From NCBI RefSeq assembly GCF_040712085.1, contig NZ_JBFCVK010000001.1:496001-560000 (forward strand): a DNA stretch of 64,000 nt, read 5' to 3'. This DNA is from Aquibaculum sediminis (lineage in GTDB: Bacteria; Pseudomonadota; Alphaproteobacteria; Kiloniellales; DSM-21159). The notes under the pieces are model-generated. The model was not told where the DNA came from. It saw only the letters and a program-made list of their open reading frames with translations, and ran no database searches. Each line of letters begins with the position of its first letter. Within the stretch, counting starts at the first letter, position 1. Made by a program: the position numbers and the translations under genes. This document shows positions 8,327 through 18,256 of this stretch, piece after piece.

Positions 8327-10905
8327 TTAATCGTTGCGCAGGATCGGGGCTGCCTTCTGCGCCAAGGCCCGCCATGTTCCGCCAAATCCGAAGATGAGGG
8401 TTACGGCAACTGCCACAAGGGCGGTCAGTGCCACAGGCACCACCAGGAAGGTGAAGTTTTCGACACGCATCACCGTCGTCAGAACAGCCCAGGCAGCCAG
8501 CGTTCCCATGACGATCGCCAGCAGCGATGCGATGAGGCCCATCAGGCCGAACTCCAGCAGGAATGCCCGCAGCACGTCGCGGCGCCGGGCGCCGAGTACC
8601 TTCAACACGACCGCGTCATAGACCCGTCGGCGCTGCCCCGCGGCCACCGCCCCGGCCAGCACCAGCAGGCCTGCCGCAACCGTCACGGACGCGGTCAAGG
8701 TGACCGCCGTGGCGATGGCGCGCAGCATCTGCGCGAGACTTTCCAAGGCCTCCTTGACCCGCACGGCCGATACATTGGGGAAAGCATCCGCAACCGCAGC
8801 CTCCAGCGCCTCTTCCTGCTCCGGGTCCAGAGATACGGTGGCGATGTGGGTCTGGGGCGCCTGCTGAACGAGACCGGGGGAAAAGACCATCACGAAGTTG
8901 ATGGAGAGCTCTGACCAGTCGACGGGTCGGAGGTTGGCGATCTCCGCCTCGATGTCGCGTCCCAGGAGATTGACGGTCAGGCTGTCGCCAGGGCCGATGC
9001 CGATCTGCTCGGCAATGCGCGCCTCCAGGCTGATGAGCGGCGGCCCCTCGTAGTCTTCGGGCCACCAGTCGCCGGCAGTGATGCGGCTGCCCTCCGGCGG
9101 CCCCGCCGACCAGGTGACGCCGCGGTCGCCGCGGAACACCCAGGAGACGTCCGAATCCACCTCCATCTCTTCCGGCCGCAGCCCGTTTATCCGGGTGATG
9201 CGCCCGCGCAGCATCGGGACCCGTTCCATGGACTCGAAACCGGTGTGGCCCTGAACCAGCGCATCGAAGCGCTCCACCTGATCGGGCTGAATGTCGATGA
9301 AATAGAAGCCCGGGGCCTCCTCGGGCATTTGCTCCACCACCTGGTGACGCAGGTTGCCTTCGATCAAGGCGATGGCCACCAGCACCGTCAGACCGAGCCC
9401 CAGGGAGGTGACCACGCTGCCGGTGCTGGCTCCCGGCCGGTAGAGGTTGGTCAGCGCCAGTCGCAATCCGGGGCGCCGCGGCCGGGGCAGCTGGCGCGCG
9501 GCCCAGGCGATGCCTGCCGCAGCGAGACGGAAGAGCAGCAGCGCGCCGACGGCACCCACGACGAATCCCAACGACACCCGACCGCCATCGGTGCCGAGAA
9601 CCGCCACCGCCGCCAGGGCCAGGCCCGAGAGCCCCAGCGCCACCAGTGCCCAAAGCGGCGGCCGGCTTGCCGCACGGTCCACGACATCACGGAACAGGCT
9701 GCCGGCCGGAATCGACTGCGCCCTGGCCAGGGGCCAAAGCGTGAAGACCAGGGTTGTGAGCAACCCGAAAACCGCCGCCAGCGCCAGTGCCGGCCAATGC
9801 ACGCCGCCCTGGAGCTGAAAGTTCAGCCGATCGGCCAGAAGCGGGCCGGCGATCAAGGGTGCGAGCGCACCCAGCGCCAGGCCGGCGCCGATGCCAAGCA
9901 GGGCGAGCGCCATGACCTGCGCCAAATAGGTGGTGAAGATCAAACGCCCCGGCGCGCCCAGGCATTTCAGGGTGGCAATGGTGCTGCGCTTGCTGTCGAG
10001 AAAGGCATGCACCGCATTGGCGATGCCCACACCGCCCACCAGCAGGGCCGTCAGCCCGACAAGGGTCATGAACAGCGTCACCTGGAAGATGAAGCGGTCC
10101 ACCCCCGGTGCGGCGCGCGAGATGTCGCGCACGCGCCAGCCGGCATCGGGATAGGCCGCATCGAGGCGGCTGCGCCAGGAGTCGGCCGTCTCTCCTTCGG
10201 GCAGGTCCGCGCGATAGTGGTAGTAAATGAGCGAACCCGGCTGCTCGAGGCCGGAAGCGGCGAGGCTGTCGATATGGACCAGAACCCTCGGGCCGAGTGT
10301 GAAAGCGCGCGCCGCGCGGTCGGGTTCCCGGCTGACGGTACCCCGCACCTCATAGGCCAGGTCACCAATCCGCAGGGTATCGCCCAGGGCAAGATCCAGG
10401 CGGGACAGGAGGGCCGGATCCACCAGAGCCCCCCACTGCTCACCCTGCTGCGCCAGCGGCAGAGGGCCCTCCACCGACGGCTCGACGGTCACCGCGCCGT
10501 GCAGGGGATACGCGCCATCGACAGCTTTCAGTTCCACCAGCCGCCGGCCGCCGTCGGGGCTGTCCGCGCGCGCCATGGCCCGCAGGTCGGCGACCCGGGA
10601 CAGGCGCGCGCTGTTGTCTTCCATCCAGCCAAGCTGCTCGGCCGTCAGCGGCTGATGAATGGTGCGCAGCTCGACGTCACCACCCAGAAGCGCACGACCA
10701 TTGTCGGAGAGGCCGCCGAGCATTGCCTGCGAGAGCGAGCCCACGGCCGCGATCGCGGCCACGCCCAGGAGCAGACAGAGCAAGAAGACGCGGAAGCCCT
10801 TCAGCCCTCCGCGCAGTTCCCGTCGCGCCAGCCGCCAGGCCAAGCTGACAGTGGACGGGGGCCGCTGCGTCTCGCTGCGAGGCCGGCCGACGAGCACACC
10901 CTCGC

Positions 10906-10909
<4 letters not shown>
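8327..10909 (-). CDS. ybbP: FtsX-like ABC transporter permease (YbbP type)
   Basis: An 860-residue inner-membrane permease. One membrane helix near residues 40-60 (FRVFLLCLLLGVAAIAAV) precedes a large periplasmic domain; then come two FtsX blocks near residues 270-450 and 740-860, plus a helix pair in the middle. This is the YbbP/LolCE-like layout. It overlaps ybbA by four bases (ATGA), so the two form one ABC system. In E. coli the same genes stand beside tesA, and here tesA is the divergent neighbour. Substrate is unknown; lipid or envelope work is the usual guess. Confidence 0.92.
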
Positions 10910-11658
<749 letters not shown>

Positions 11659-11693
11659 TGCGCCGTCCTTCTGTGCCGTTTGCTTCGCAGATG

Positions 11694-11726
11694 ATGGGGA
11701 AGACATGGGGCAGATATGGGGCAGAG
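11694..11726 (+). repeat. Three tandem 11-bp copies in the ybbA/tesA divergent region
   Basis: ATGGGGAAGAC, ATGGGGCAGAT and ATGGGGCAGAG follow each other without a gap. The copies are one DNA turn apart and lie between two divergent genes, which is where a stacked activator or repressor site would sit. Function is not known. Confidence 0.75.
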
Positions 11727-11861
11727 AGCGGAACGATCAACGAGAAGCGCGCCGGAGGCGGGACAGGCGACAGAGCAAGCCATTGCTTGACCGGCGCGTG
11801 TCGACGCCTACCTGAACCCCAGTGCAATCGACGAACGCGCCCTGCCGAAGAGGAAGACTTC

Positions 11862-12524
11862 ATGCCCATCGCCCGCCGCCTGGCCACCAGCCTCTCCTCG
11901 CTCGCCCTTGTGGTCGGGCTCACTGCAGGGATCGCCCAGGCATCGGAACCGGTCCGCCTGATGGCGTTCGGCGATTCCCTGGTGCATGGCTACGGACTCG
12001 ACCCCGACGACGTCTTCCCGCAGCAGCTCGAGGCCGCGCTACGGGACCAGGGGCATGAGGTGGAGGTGATCAACGCTGGCAATTCCGGCGATACCACGGC
12101 AGCCGGGCTGGCGCGGATCGACTGGGCCCTGGCCGACGAGCCGGATGCCATTCTGGTGGTGCTGGGCGCCAACGACGGACTGCGGGGATTGGACCCCAGT
12201 GAAACCCGGCGCAACCTCTCCGGGCTGCTGGAACGGCTGGAAGAGGAAGAGCTTCCGACCCTCTTCACCGGCATGCTGGCGCCGCGCAACCTGGGTTCGG
12301 ACTATGCAGCGGAGTTCGACGCGCTCTTCCCCCGGCTGGCAAAAGCGCATGACGTGGTCTTCTACCCCTTCTTCCTGGACGGAGTGGTGGCCGAACCGGC
12401 GCTCAATCAGGGCGACGGCATCCACCCCAACGCCGAGGGTGTGGCGGAGATCGTGGCGCGCATCCTGCCCAGCGTCGAAGAACTGCTGTCCGAGGTGAAC
12501 GACCAGGCTGAAGCAGAAAGCTAA
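11862..12524 (+). CDS. tesA: Periplasmic SGNH/GDSL esterase (TesA-like)
   Basis: A 220-residue SGNH hydrolase, matching TesA (acyl-CoA thioesterase I/arylesterase/lysophospholipase L1). Start MPIARRLATSLSSLALVVG has an AGAGGAAG site before it and opens a Sec signal peptide ending near Ala-Gln-Ala-Ser. Catalytic blocks are FGDSLVHGYGL (Ser, block I), INAGNSGDTTA (block II), VVLGANDGLRGL (block III) and GDGIHPNAEGV (Asp and His, block V). It is divergent from ybbA-ybbP, the same grouping as in E. coli. Confidence 0.94.
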   Translation: MPIARRLATSLSSLALVVGLTAGIAQASEPVRLMAFGDSLVHGYGLDPDDVFPQQLEAALRDQGHEVEVINAGNSGDTTAAGLARIDWALADEPDAILVVLGANDGLRGLDPSETRRNLSGLLERLEEEELPTLFTGMLAPRNLGSDYAAEFDALFPRLAKAHDVVFYPFFLDGVVAEPALNQGDGIHPNAEGVAEIVARILPSVEELLSEVNDQAEAES

Positions 12525-12674
12525 GGCCGCTTGACGCGAACTATGCGCGTCCGCCGCAGTCGGCGATTTCCATAGCCGGTCGCTACGGCTATACCAGGGG
12601 CACCTCATCCCTTTTAGCCGGTGTCGCTGCTCCGAACGAGCCGCACCTGCCCACACTGCATGGAGCCACGCCTC

Positions 12675-13718
12675 ATGGAGCTTCGCCGTCTCGGACGCAC
12701 CGATCTCGACGTCAGTCTCATCTGCCTCGGCACAATGACCTGGGGTCGCCAAAACAGCCTCGAAGACGGGCTGGCCCAGATGGACTACGCCCTGGACCGC
12801 GGTGTCTTCTTCTGGGACACGGCGGAGATGTACCCCATCGCGCCCCAGGCCGAGACCTACGGGCGCACCGAGGAGATCATCGGCGAGTGGTTCGCCCGGC
12901 GCGGCCAGCGCAATAAGGTGATCCTGGCCACCAAGGCTGTGGGGCCGGGCGCGCGTTTCCGGCACGTGCGTGACGGCTATCCCAAGTTCTCCCGGGAGCA
13001 GTTGACCCAGGCAGTGGACGACAGCCTGCGCCGGCTCCAGACCGACTACATCGACCTCTATCAGCTCCATTGGCCGGAGCGCAGCGTCAACACCTTCGGC
13101 AAGCTGGGCTACAAGCCCAACCCGGACGAAGGCGACTGGACCCCCTTGGAAGACGTCCTGGGGACGCTCAACGATCTCGTTAATAGCGGCAAGATCCGCC
13201 ACATCGGCCTGTCGAATGAGACCCCCTGGGGTGTCATGAAGTTCCTGCAGCTCGCCGAGCAGGGCATCGGTCCTCGCGTGGCTACCGTGCAGAACCCCTA
13301 CAGCCTGCTCAATCGCAGCTTCGAGGTGGGGCTGGCCGAAATCGCCCATCGGGAGCAGGTGGGCCTCTTCGCCTATGCGCCGAATGCAGCCGGCGTGCTC
13401 TCCGGAAAGTACCTCAATGGCGACCGCCCGCCCGGCGCGCGCATGACCGTCTTCCCGGACAACACCCGCTACTTCACCCCACGGGCGGAGGAAGCCACGC
13501 GCCGCTATGTCACGCTGGCAAGAGATCACGGTCTCGACCCCTCGCAGATGGCCCACGCCTTCGTGCTTTCGCGGCCCTTCCTGACCTCCTCCATCGTGGG
13601 CGCCACGACCCTCGAGCAGCTCAAGACCGCCATCGATTCGACCGCGGTCACCCTGACGCCGGAGATCCTGGCGGAGATCGAGAAGATTCATCACGAGTTC
13701 ACCTTCCCCTGCCCCTGA
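12675..13718 (+). CDS. Aldo/keto reductase (Tas-like)
   Basis: A 347-residue NADPH-dependent aldo/keto reductase with a TIM-barrel. The start MELRRLGRTDLDVSLICLGTMTWG matches the family N-terminus (given here to residue 20: MELRRLGRTDLDVSLICLGT); an ATG 15 bases upstream is also in frame. The catalytic tetrad lies in FFWDTAEMYP (Asp, Tyr), ILATKAVG (Lys) and YQLHWPER (His). The Tas-type insert after the His (NTFGKLGYKPNPDEGDWTP) is present. Substrate is unknown. A GC-rich terminator hairpin follows it. Confidence 0.93.
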   Translation: MELRRLGRTDLDVSLICLGTMTWGRQNSLEDGLAQMDYALDRGVFFWDTAEMYPIAPQAETYGRTEEIIGEWFARRGQRNKVILATKAVGPGARFRHVRDGYPKFSREQLTQAVDDSLRRLQTDYIDLYQLHWPERSVNTFGKLGYKPNPDEGDWTPLEDVLGTLNDLVNSGKIRHIGLSNETPWGVMKFLQLAEQGIGPRVATVQNPYSLLNRSFEVGLAEIAHREQVGLFAYAPNAAGVLSGKYLNGDRPPGARMTVFPDNTRYFTPRAEEATRRYVTLARDHGLDPSQMAHAFVLSRPFLTSSIVGATTLEQLKTAIDSTAVTLTPEILAEIEKIHHEFTFPCP

Positions 13719-13748
13719 GCAGGACAAGCCATCGTCGGACCGGGAATC

Positions 13749-13775
13749 GCGGGCGGCTTTTGAAAGGCCGCCCGC
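13749..13775 (+). terminator. Intrinsic terminator after the aldo/keto reductase
   Basis: A 9-bp stem (GCGGGCGGC / GCCGCCCGC) with a 9-base loop, followed by TTCCTGTT. It lies 31 bases after the stop and before thpR. Confidence 0.7.
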
Positions 13776-13824
13776 TTCCTGTTAACAGAGAGGCTTGTCC
13801 CCTGTTTTGCGGGAGCGTCGTGCT

Positions 13825-14403
13825 ATGCGCCTCTTCATCGCTCTCGGCCTGCCCGAAGACGTCCGCGAGCGGCTCCAATTCCTGGCCGGTGGACTGCCGG
13901 GTGCGCGCTGGGTGCCGCCTGAGAACCTCCACCTCACCCTTCGCTTCCTCGGCGACGTGGACAATGGGCTCGCACGCGACATCGACGATGCCCTGCACGG
14001 CATGGACTTTCCGCGCTTCGAACTGACATTATCGGGAATCGGCGTCTTCACCGAAGGTAAACGTATCAACACCTTGTGGGTGGGTGTTGAGAACAATCCT
14101 AAGCTTGAACGACTACAGGCCAAGGTGGACCAGGCGAGCGTGCGTGCCGGCGTGAAACCGGATCGGCGCAAGTTCAAGCCACACGTCACCCTGGCGCGCG
14201 GCCGCATCGAGCATGGCCCCAAGCTGGAGCGCTTCCTGATGGAGCATTCCCTCTTCCGTCTGCACCCCTTCACGGTCGATGCCTTCACCCTCTTCTCCAG
14301 CCATCTGCAGTCAGGGGGTCCGCTCTACGTCCCGGAGGTAACCTATCCACTTGAATGCGATAGGCTTCCTGAAACAGACGATGCCGCCGCCTCCGAGCGA
14401 TGA
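13825..14403 (+). CDS. thpR: RNA 2',3'-cyclic phosphodiesterase (2H family)
   Basis: A 192-residue 2H phosphoesterase/2'-5' RNA ligase family protein that opens 2',3'-cyclic phosphates. Both catalytic H-x-T/S-x motifs are present: HLTLRFLGDV near residue 44 and HVTLARGRIE near 125. The start MRLFIALGLPEDVRERL is canonical and has GGGAGCG before it. The C-terminus (SGGPLYVPEVTYPL) is typical. It looks monocistronic. Confidence 0.95.
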   Translation: MRLFIALGLPEDVRERLQFLAGGLPGARWVPPENLHLTLRFLGDVDNGLARDIDDALHGMDFPRFELTLSGIGVFTEGKRINTLWVGVENNPKLERLQAKVDQASVRAGVKPDRRKFKPHVTLARGRIEHGPKLERFLMEHSLFRLHPFTVDAFTLFSSHLQSGGPLYVPEVTYPLECDRLPETDDAAASER

Positions 14404-14499
14404 CGTCGGCCAGCCAGTCCGTTGGGCTTATTCCCTATTGACTTAGTAGAGAAACAACCCTACCCGGCATCCATCTGAAACAGTCGGGAGCAGGGCCGC

Positions 14500-14661
14500 A
14501 TGGACGCCTGCCGATCCACTCAGAACCGGCAGCAGGAGAACCCGGCTGCCTTCCCCACCGCAGTGGCCACGCGCCGACGCTGGCGCGAGCTCGCCGCCCG
14601 CGGCCTGATCGCCTCCCTCTTCCTGGGAGCAGCAGCGCTCTGGATCGTCATGGTGACCTGA
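14500..14661 (+). CDS. Small single-span membrane protein, unknown
   Basis: A possible 53-residue protein beginning MDACRSTQNRQQENP with a basic middle (TRRRWRELAARG) and one hydrophobic C-terminal helix (LIASLFLGAAALWIVMVT). The positive residues before the helix suggest a cytoplasmic N-terminus. A GGGAGCAGGG stretch precedes the ATG. No family was recognised, and the gene may be a chance ORF, but its layout fits a genuine small inner-membrane protein. Confidence 0.4.
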   Translation: MDACRSTQNRQQENPAAFPTAVATRRRWRELAARGLIASLFLGAAALWIVMVT

Positions 14662-14736
14662 GCCGCGACTTGGCGGCTTGACGCTGCCCGCGCCTTCCCC
14701 GCATCCTCGGCGCACTGCTGGACGGAGGATGAGGCC

Positions 14737-15084
14737 ATGATCCTGGTGATTTTTGAGGTGGAGCCGAAAGGCGAGGCCACCGACGACTACTTCACGCTCG
14801 CTGCGGGCTTGCGTGAGGAGCTGCAGAAGATCGACGGCTTCATCTCCATCGAGCGTTTCCAGTCCGTGACCAATCCGGAGAAGTTTCTCTCGCTTTCCGC
14901 CTGGCGCGACGAAGCTGCGATCGAAGACTGGTATCGTCACAGCGGCCATGCGGCGGCGCAGGAGGCCGGGCGTGCGCGCATCTTCAACGACTACCGGATC
15001 CGCGTTGCGCGAGTTTTCCGTGACTATGACATGGCCAAGGGGCGAGCAGGCGCCATGGCGGAAGCCACGGCTTCCGCTGAATAA
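14737..15084 (+). CDS. Antibiotic biosynthesis monooxygenase (ABM) domain protein
   Basis: A 115-residue protein with one ABM-type ferredoxin-like fold over residues 1-95 (MILVIFEVEPKGEATDDYF, then GFISIERFQSV, EKFLSLSAWRDEAAIEDWYRH cut near residue 50-70). Such proteins include small quinol or haem monooxygenases, but many have no known substrate. GGAGGATGAGGCC gives a good ribosome site. It faces exoD tail to tail. Confidence 0.88.
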   Translation: MILVIFEVEPKGEATDDYFTLAAGLREELQKIDGFISIERFQSVTNPEKFLSLSAWRDEAAIEDWYRHSGHAAAQEAGRARIFNDYRIRVARVFRDYDMAKGRAGAMAEATASAE

Positions 15085-15110
15085 TCGAGGCCCGCGATGA
15101 GCGGGCTGGC

Positions 15111-15701
15111 TTACATCGGCAGTGTTTCCAGAACCAGATAGCCAACGGCACCGGTGGCCAGGAAGGCCAGGGTCGCCAGCAGTCCGTCGTGCGCAACCAG
15201 CGCCAGGGCAAAGAGGCTCACTGCCGCCGCCATCGCCGAATTGCTCATGGGAACGAGCTCCATGGGCGGCATGAAGCAGGCGATCGACAGGCAGATCACG
15301 CCGATCAAGCGGGCAAACGCCCCCTCGGTCAGGAAGCTGAAACGCCTGTTTATCAACCGGTCCACCACGCGAATGGCGGGTGTGAGGAAGCGCAGCGCGC
15401 CCGTCAGACGCGCCCGCGGCACCGCCCGCGACAGCAGGAAGCTGGGCAGCCAGATTCGCCTGCGCCCCAAAATCAGATGCAGACTAACGATCCCGATAAT
15501 CAGGCCCCCGATGGTGCCTGAGCCGGGAATGCCGCTCAAAGGTGATACAAGCAGCAGGCCTGGCACGAGCAGCAGCGGCCCGAAGCTGCGCTGACCGACG
15601 GACTGCATGATCTCGGCAACAGAAACGCGCTCACCGGCTCCGGCCGCGCCGATACGCCGAACAACCTCTTCCAGAGTCTGCGCTTCTTCCGCTTCGTGCA
15701 T
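15111..15701 (-). CDS. ExoD family membrane protein (first copy)
   Basis: A 196-residue protein of the exopolysaccharide synthesis ExoD family. The start MHEAEEAQTLEEVVRRIG is chosen because the upstream frame is basic and unlike the family. Family marks are GPLLLVPGLLLVSPLSGIPG near residue 50 and LGRRRIWLPSFLLSRAV near 85, with four to five hydrophobic helices. ExoD in rhizobia affects exopolysaccharide and alkaline tolerance; the molecular role is unknown. A second copy lies at 29824-30459. Confidence 0.88.
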   Translation of the reverse strand: MHEAEEAQTLEEVVRRIGAAGAGERVSVAEIMQSVGQRSFGPLLLVPGLLLVSPLSGIPGSGTIGGLIIGIVSLHLILGRRRIWLPSFLLSRAVPRARLTGALRFLTPAIRVVDRLINRRFSFLTEGAFARLIGVICLSIACFMPPMELVPMSNSAMAAAVSLFALALVAHDGLLATLAFLATGAVGYLVLETLPM

Positions 15702-15756
15702 GCAGGCAACCCTCGGTCGTTGGACGGGACGGCAGCGCCGCTTCGGCCATCGATTT

Positions 15757-15770
15757 GGGAACCTGTTCCC
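15757..15770. repeat. Short palindrome between exoD and the ECF sigma gene
   Basis: GGGAAC-CT-GTTCCC, six-base arms around a two-base centre, 56 bases before the exoD start. It could be an operator. It does not form a sigma EcfG promoter, because no CGTT lies 16-17 bases after GGAAC on either strand. Confidence 0.4.
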
Positions 15771-15919
15771 GTGAAACAAGCACTTACCTGCGTAATCGCA
15801 CTACAACCTGTGAGAAAACTGCGGCCTTTCGTACCATAATTGCACCTTGCGCAACGTTTCCCGCTGCCCAAGTGTCAGAACACGTAGTCGTCGCCTAAAA
15901 GACGAATGGGAGAGCGGGA

Positions 15920-16555
15920 ATGAACATGAGTGCAGTGACTGCCCCTCAATTTTCCCCCACCAGCTCTATAAACAGGAGAAGGCCAAACGGTTCTTTCAAG
16001 CAAACCGTCACTACGCCCCGAAACTCGGCCACGAGCGGCCTTCCAGAGCGCGAACTGATCATCACATTGATTCCATCGTTGCGCGCCTTTGCCCGCTCTC
16101 TGACCCGCAATGCTAGCGAAGCTGACGATCTGGTGCAGGAGACGCTGCTCCGAGCGCTGTCCAGCCTGCATCAGTTCCGTCCGGGAACGAACATGAAGGC
16201 CTGGTTGTTCCGGATCGAACGCAATGTCTTCTACACCAACTACCGCAAACGCCACCGTGAAGGGACTGTGCTCTCGAGAGAGGTTGAGGACATGCCCTGG
16301 GTGGAGGCACCACAGGAGTGGCTGATCAAGGCCCGCGCGATGGACAACGCCTTGGCGCAGTTGCCCAACGATCAGAAGGAGGCGCTGCTGTTGGTGAGCG
16401 GTACGGGCTTGAGCTACGAGGAAGCCGCCGAGCAGTGCGGTTGCGCCCTGGGCACCATTAAGAGCCGAGTAAGCCGCGCACGCAGCCGCCTGCTCTTGCT
16501 GCTCCAGGTCTATCACCATGAGGAGTTTATGGAGATTGAGCGCCACAGCTTGTAG
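15920..16555 (+). CDS. ECF-type RNA polymerase sigma factor, orphan
   Basis: A 211-residue sigma-70 family factor. Region 2 runs from about residue 45 to 115 (IPSLRAFARSLTRNASEADD, LVQETLLRAL, MKAWLFRIERNVFYTNYRKR) and region 4 from about 145 to 195 (LPNDQKEALLLVSGTGLSYEEA, cut, then GCALGTIKSRVSRARSRLL). The first 40 residues are a polar extension. No anti-sigma gene is next to it; the nearest partner is a small ElaB-like gene downstream. Region 2 resembles the EcfG group, but without phyR or nepR nearby that is only a resemblance. ATG at 15926 is an alternative start. Confidence 0.93.
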   Translation: MNMSAVTAPQFSPTSSINRRRPNGSFKQTVTTPRNSATSGLPERELIITLIPSLRAFARSLTRNASEADDLVQETLLRALSSLHQFRPGTNMKAWLFRIERNVFYTNYRKRHREGTVLSREVEDMPWVEAPQEWLIKARAMDNALAQLPNDQKEALLLVSGTGLSYEEAAEQCGCALGTIKSRVSRARSRLLLLLQVYHHEEFMEIERHSL

Positions 16556-16700
16556 AGCCGGTCGCATTCGATCTGACCCGGCTTCCCCCTGACGTAAACT
16601 CGCTTATATCTATGATAGGCATGCCCCGAACCCTGCCGCTGCGGATGGATCGGTGGGTGGGGGTTCAGGGGCGCCTTGACCGCACAAAGGAGTTACCAGC

Positions 16701-16952
16701 ATGAACGACAGCCTTCACGACCGGATCCGTGAACTGCAGAAGCAGGTAAACGAGGCCGCCCATAGTCTCGAGGAACTCGGCGACGAGAATGGCCAAGTGC
16801 GGCGTCGCCTGCGCCGCGCCGGACGGCGCACGGGCGAACTGGGCCGCGAGGCCGGGGATCTGGTGCAACGCCATCCTGCCGTGACCGGATTGCTGGTCCT
16901 GGGAGTGGCAGCCATCGCCACCGCCTGGTTCATGCATGGTCGGCAGGACTGA
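16701..16952 (+). CDS. ElaB/YqjD/DUF883-like tail-anchored protein
   Basis: An 83-residue protein: an N-terminal amphipathic coiled coil (DRIRELQKQVNEAAHSLEEL) with a basic middle, then a C-terminal membrane span (VTGLLVLGVAAIATAWFMHG). This layout matches the ElaB/YqjD group of stationary-phase, ribosome-associated inner-membrane proteins; the match is by architecture and is not certain. AAAGGAG lies just before the ATG. It follows the orphan ECF sigma gene by 145 bases and could be one of its targets. Confidence 0.75.
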   Translation: MNDSLHDRIRELQKQVNEAAHSLEELGDENGQVRRRLRRAGRRTGELGREAGDLVQRHPAVTGLLVLGVAAIATAWFMHGRQD

Positions 16953-16973
16953 GCAACGCACGATCGCGCAGCG

Positions 16974-17585
16974 TCAGGCGTTGGGCCGAAATTCCCAGAT
17001 GAAATGCGGCACAACGCCACTCCAACCGAAGCCCAGCCGTTTCACCGCCAATCCCAGTTGGCGGTGAGCGATCGGCGGGCGCGGAAGGTTGCCGTACTGC
17101 ACCAGCCGCGGTTCGGACATCAAACTGAAGACCTGCTCCACGAAGCGCCTTTGCTTTTCCACGCCATAGTGGACGATCGGCAAACCCGACACACAGGTCG
17201 TGATCTGCCCGGCCCATTCGGGCGGCAGCAGCGCCGCCGGATTGAGCGCATCACCCTCGAGCACCAAGGCCTCGGGGAATGCGCTGCGTAGATGTTCGCA
17301 CAGGTTCGCGTCCAGTTCGACCATGACCAACTGCGATTCCGGCAACCCCGCCAGCACCATCGCCGCCCCCACAGCACCCGTGCCAGCGCCCAGATAGAGC
17401 ACTCTCTCGTGAGATGTGCGCAGCGCCTTGGCCGCGATGTGGGCGGAAAGCTTGGGGGAACTGGGATAAAGCGAAGCCACCTGGGTGGGTTTGGCGAGCC
17501 AACGAGAAAGGAACAGCCGGGTTTCCGGGCGCACAACGATCTCCCATGTGGTGAAAAGCAGAAAAGTGCCGCAGACGTAGGGCAT
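16974..17585 (-). CDS. SAM methyltransferase, phospholipid N-methyltransferase-like
   Basis: A 203-residue class I SAM methyltransferase. The opening RLFLSRWLAKPTQVASLYPS and the motif VLYLGAGTGAVGAAM resemble PmtA-type enzymes that methylate phosphatidylethanolamine toward phosphatidylcholine, and also the rRNA adenine dimethylase-like group. Later marks are VMVELDANLCEHLRSAFP (acidic strand-2 residue), CVSGLPIVHYG and the end VVPHFIWEFRPNA. The last is usual in this group. The gene stands alone. A role in membrane lipid is an inference. Confidence 0.78.
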   Translation of the reverse strand: MPYVCGTFLLFTTWEIVVRPETRLFLSRWLAKPTQVASLYPSSPKLSAHIAAKALRTSHERVLYLGAGTGAVGAAMVLAGLPESQLVMVELDANLCEHLRSAFPEALVLEGDALNPAALLPPEWAGQITTCVSGLPIVHYGVEKQRRFVEQVFSLMSEPRLVQYGNLPRPPIAHRQLGLAVKRLGFGWSGVVPHFIWEFRPNA

Positions 17586-17808
17586 GAGCTAAAACGCACA
17601 GCGCCCAGATCAAGGAAAAATCGTGCAGCACAGCGTGCCAACCCGTCGGTCTTTGTGAGCGCGCCATGTCAATCTGTCGGTTTGGCTTGCACCCGACGGA
17701 AGCTTTGCCCGACAATGCTGCATGGGAGAGGGCGTCACCCGGAGGCCTTCAGGATTTTTTTCGGATTCGGGAGACGCTGCATCCTTGGTTCAACCAGGGA
17801 GTGTTATC

Positions 17809-18246
17809 ATGGCTTCATCCGCTCTTCCCCTCCCGCGCTATGCGGGAATCGCCGCTCAGATCCCGGACCTCCTGGACTACGCCCTGGCGCACTGCCTCGA
17901 TGTAGGCACCGCGGAGGACCTGGTGGAGGAGTGCGTCATCCGTGCGCTGACCCGTGTGCGGCAGCACCGCTCCGACCGGGAAATGCGCGCCTGGGTTTTC
18001 ACAATTCTGCACAATCTCTGCCTGGCACAGCCGGTTCGCAGTCCGAAGTGCCTTCCCCCTGCTTCCGAAATAGAAATCGCCGAAGCGGCCGAACGCCTGC
18101 TCCTGCGTGCGCTGGGCAAGGCCTCGATGACCCTGCCGTTTCCGCAACGCCAGGAAGCCACAGTGTTCTCGGCCTTGCTGGCCGATACAGGCAGCGCAGC
18201 GCGCCATGAAGGCTGGACCTTTCCGATGAGCCCCACGTTGCACTAA
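17809..18246 (+). CDS. Sigma-factor region-2-like protein lacking region 4
   Basis: A 145-residue protein whose first 80 residues align by eye with ECF region 2: IPDLLDYALAHCLDVGTAED, LVEECVIRALTRVRQHRSD and MRAWVFTILHNLCL. The helix-turn-helix region 4 is missing; the C-terminus keeps only LPFPQRQEATVFSALLAD, the start of region 4.1, and then ends with unrelated residues. Other frames after that point do not restore region 4. The ATG at 17809 has GGGAG before it. It may be a decayed sigma gene or a working core-polymerase-binding or anti-sigma decoy protein. A 74-residue gene follows by 10 bases. Confidence 0.7.
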   Translation: MASSALPLPRYAGIAAQIPDLLDYALAHCLDVGTAEDLVEECVIRALTRVRQHRSDREMRAWVFTILHNLCLAQPVRSPKCLPPASEIEIAEAAERLLLRALGKASMTLPFPQRQEATVFSALLADTGSAARHEGWTFPMSPTLH

Positions 18247-18256
18247 GGCGCAAGCC

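Noticed and set aside
12572..12592. ATAGCCG ... CGGCTAT hairpin after tesA
   Set aside because: A 7-bp stem with a 7-base loop but no T tract on either side. It may be chance or a leader hairpin of the aldo/keto reductase.
15757..15790. GGAAC before the orphan ECF sigma gene as an EcfG promoter
   Set aside because: No CGTT lies 16-17 bases downstream; the bases are part of a short palindrome.
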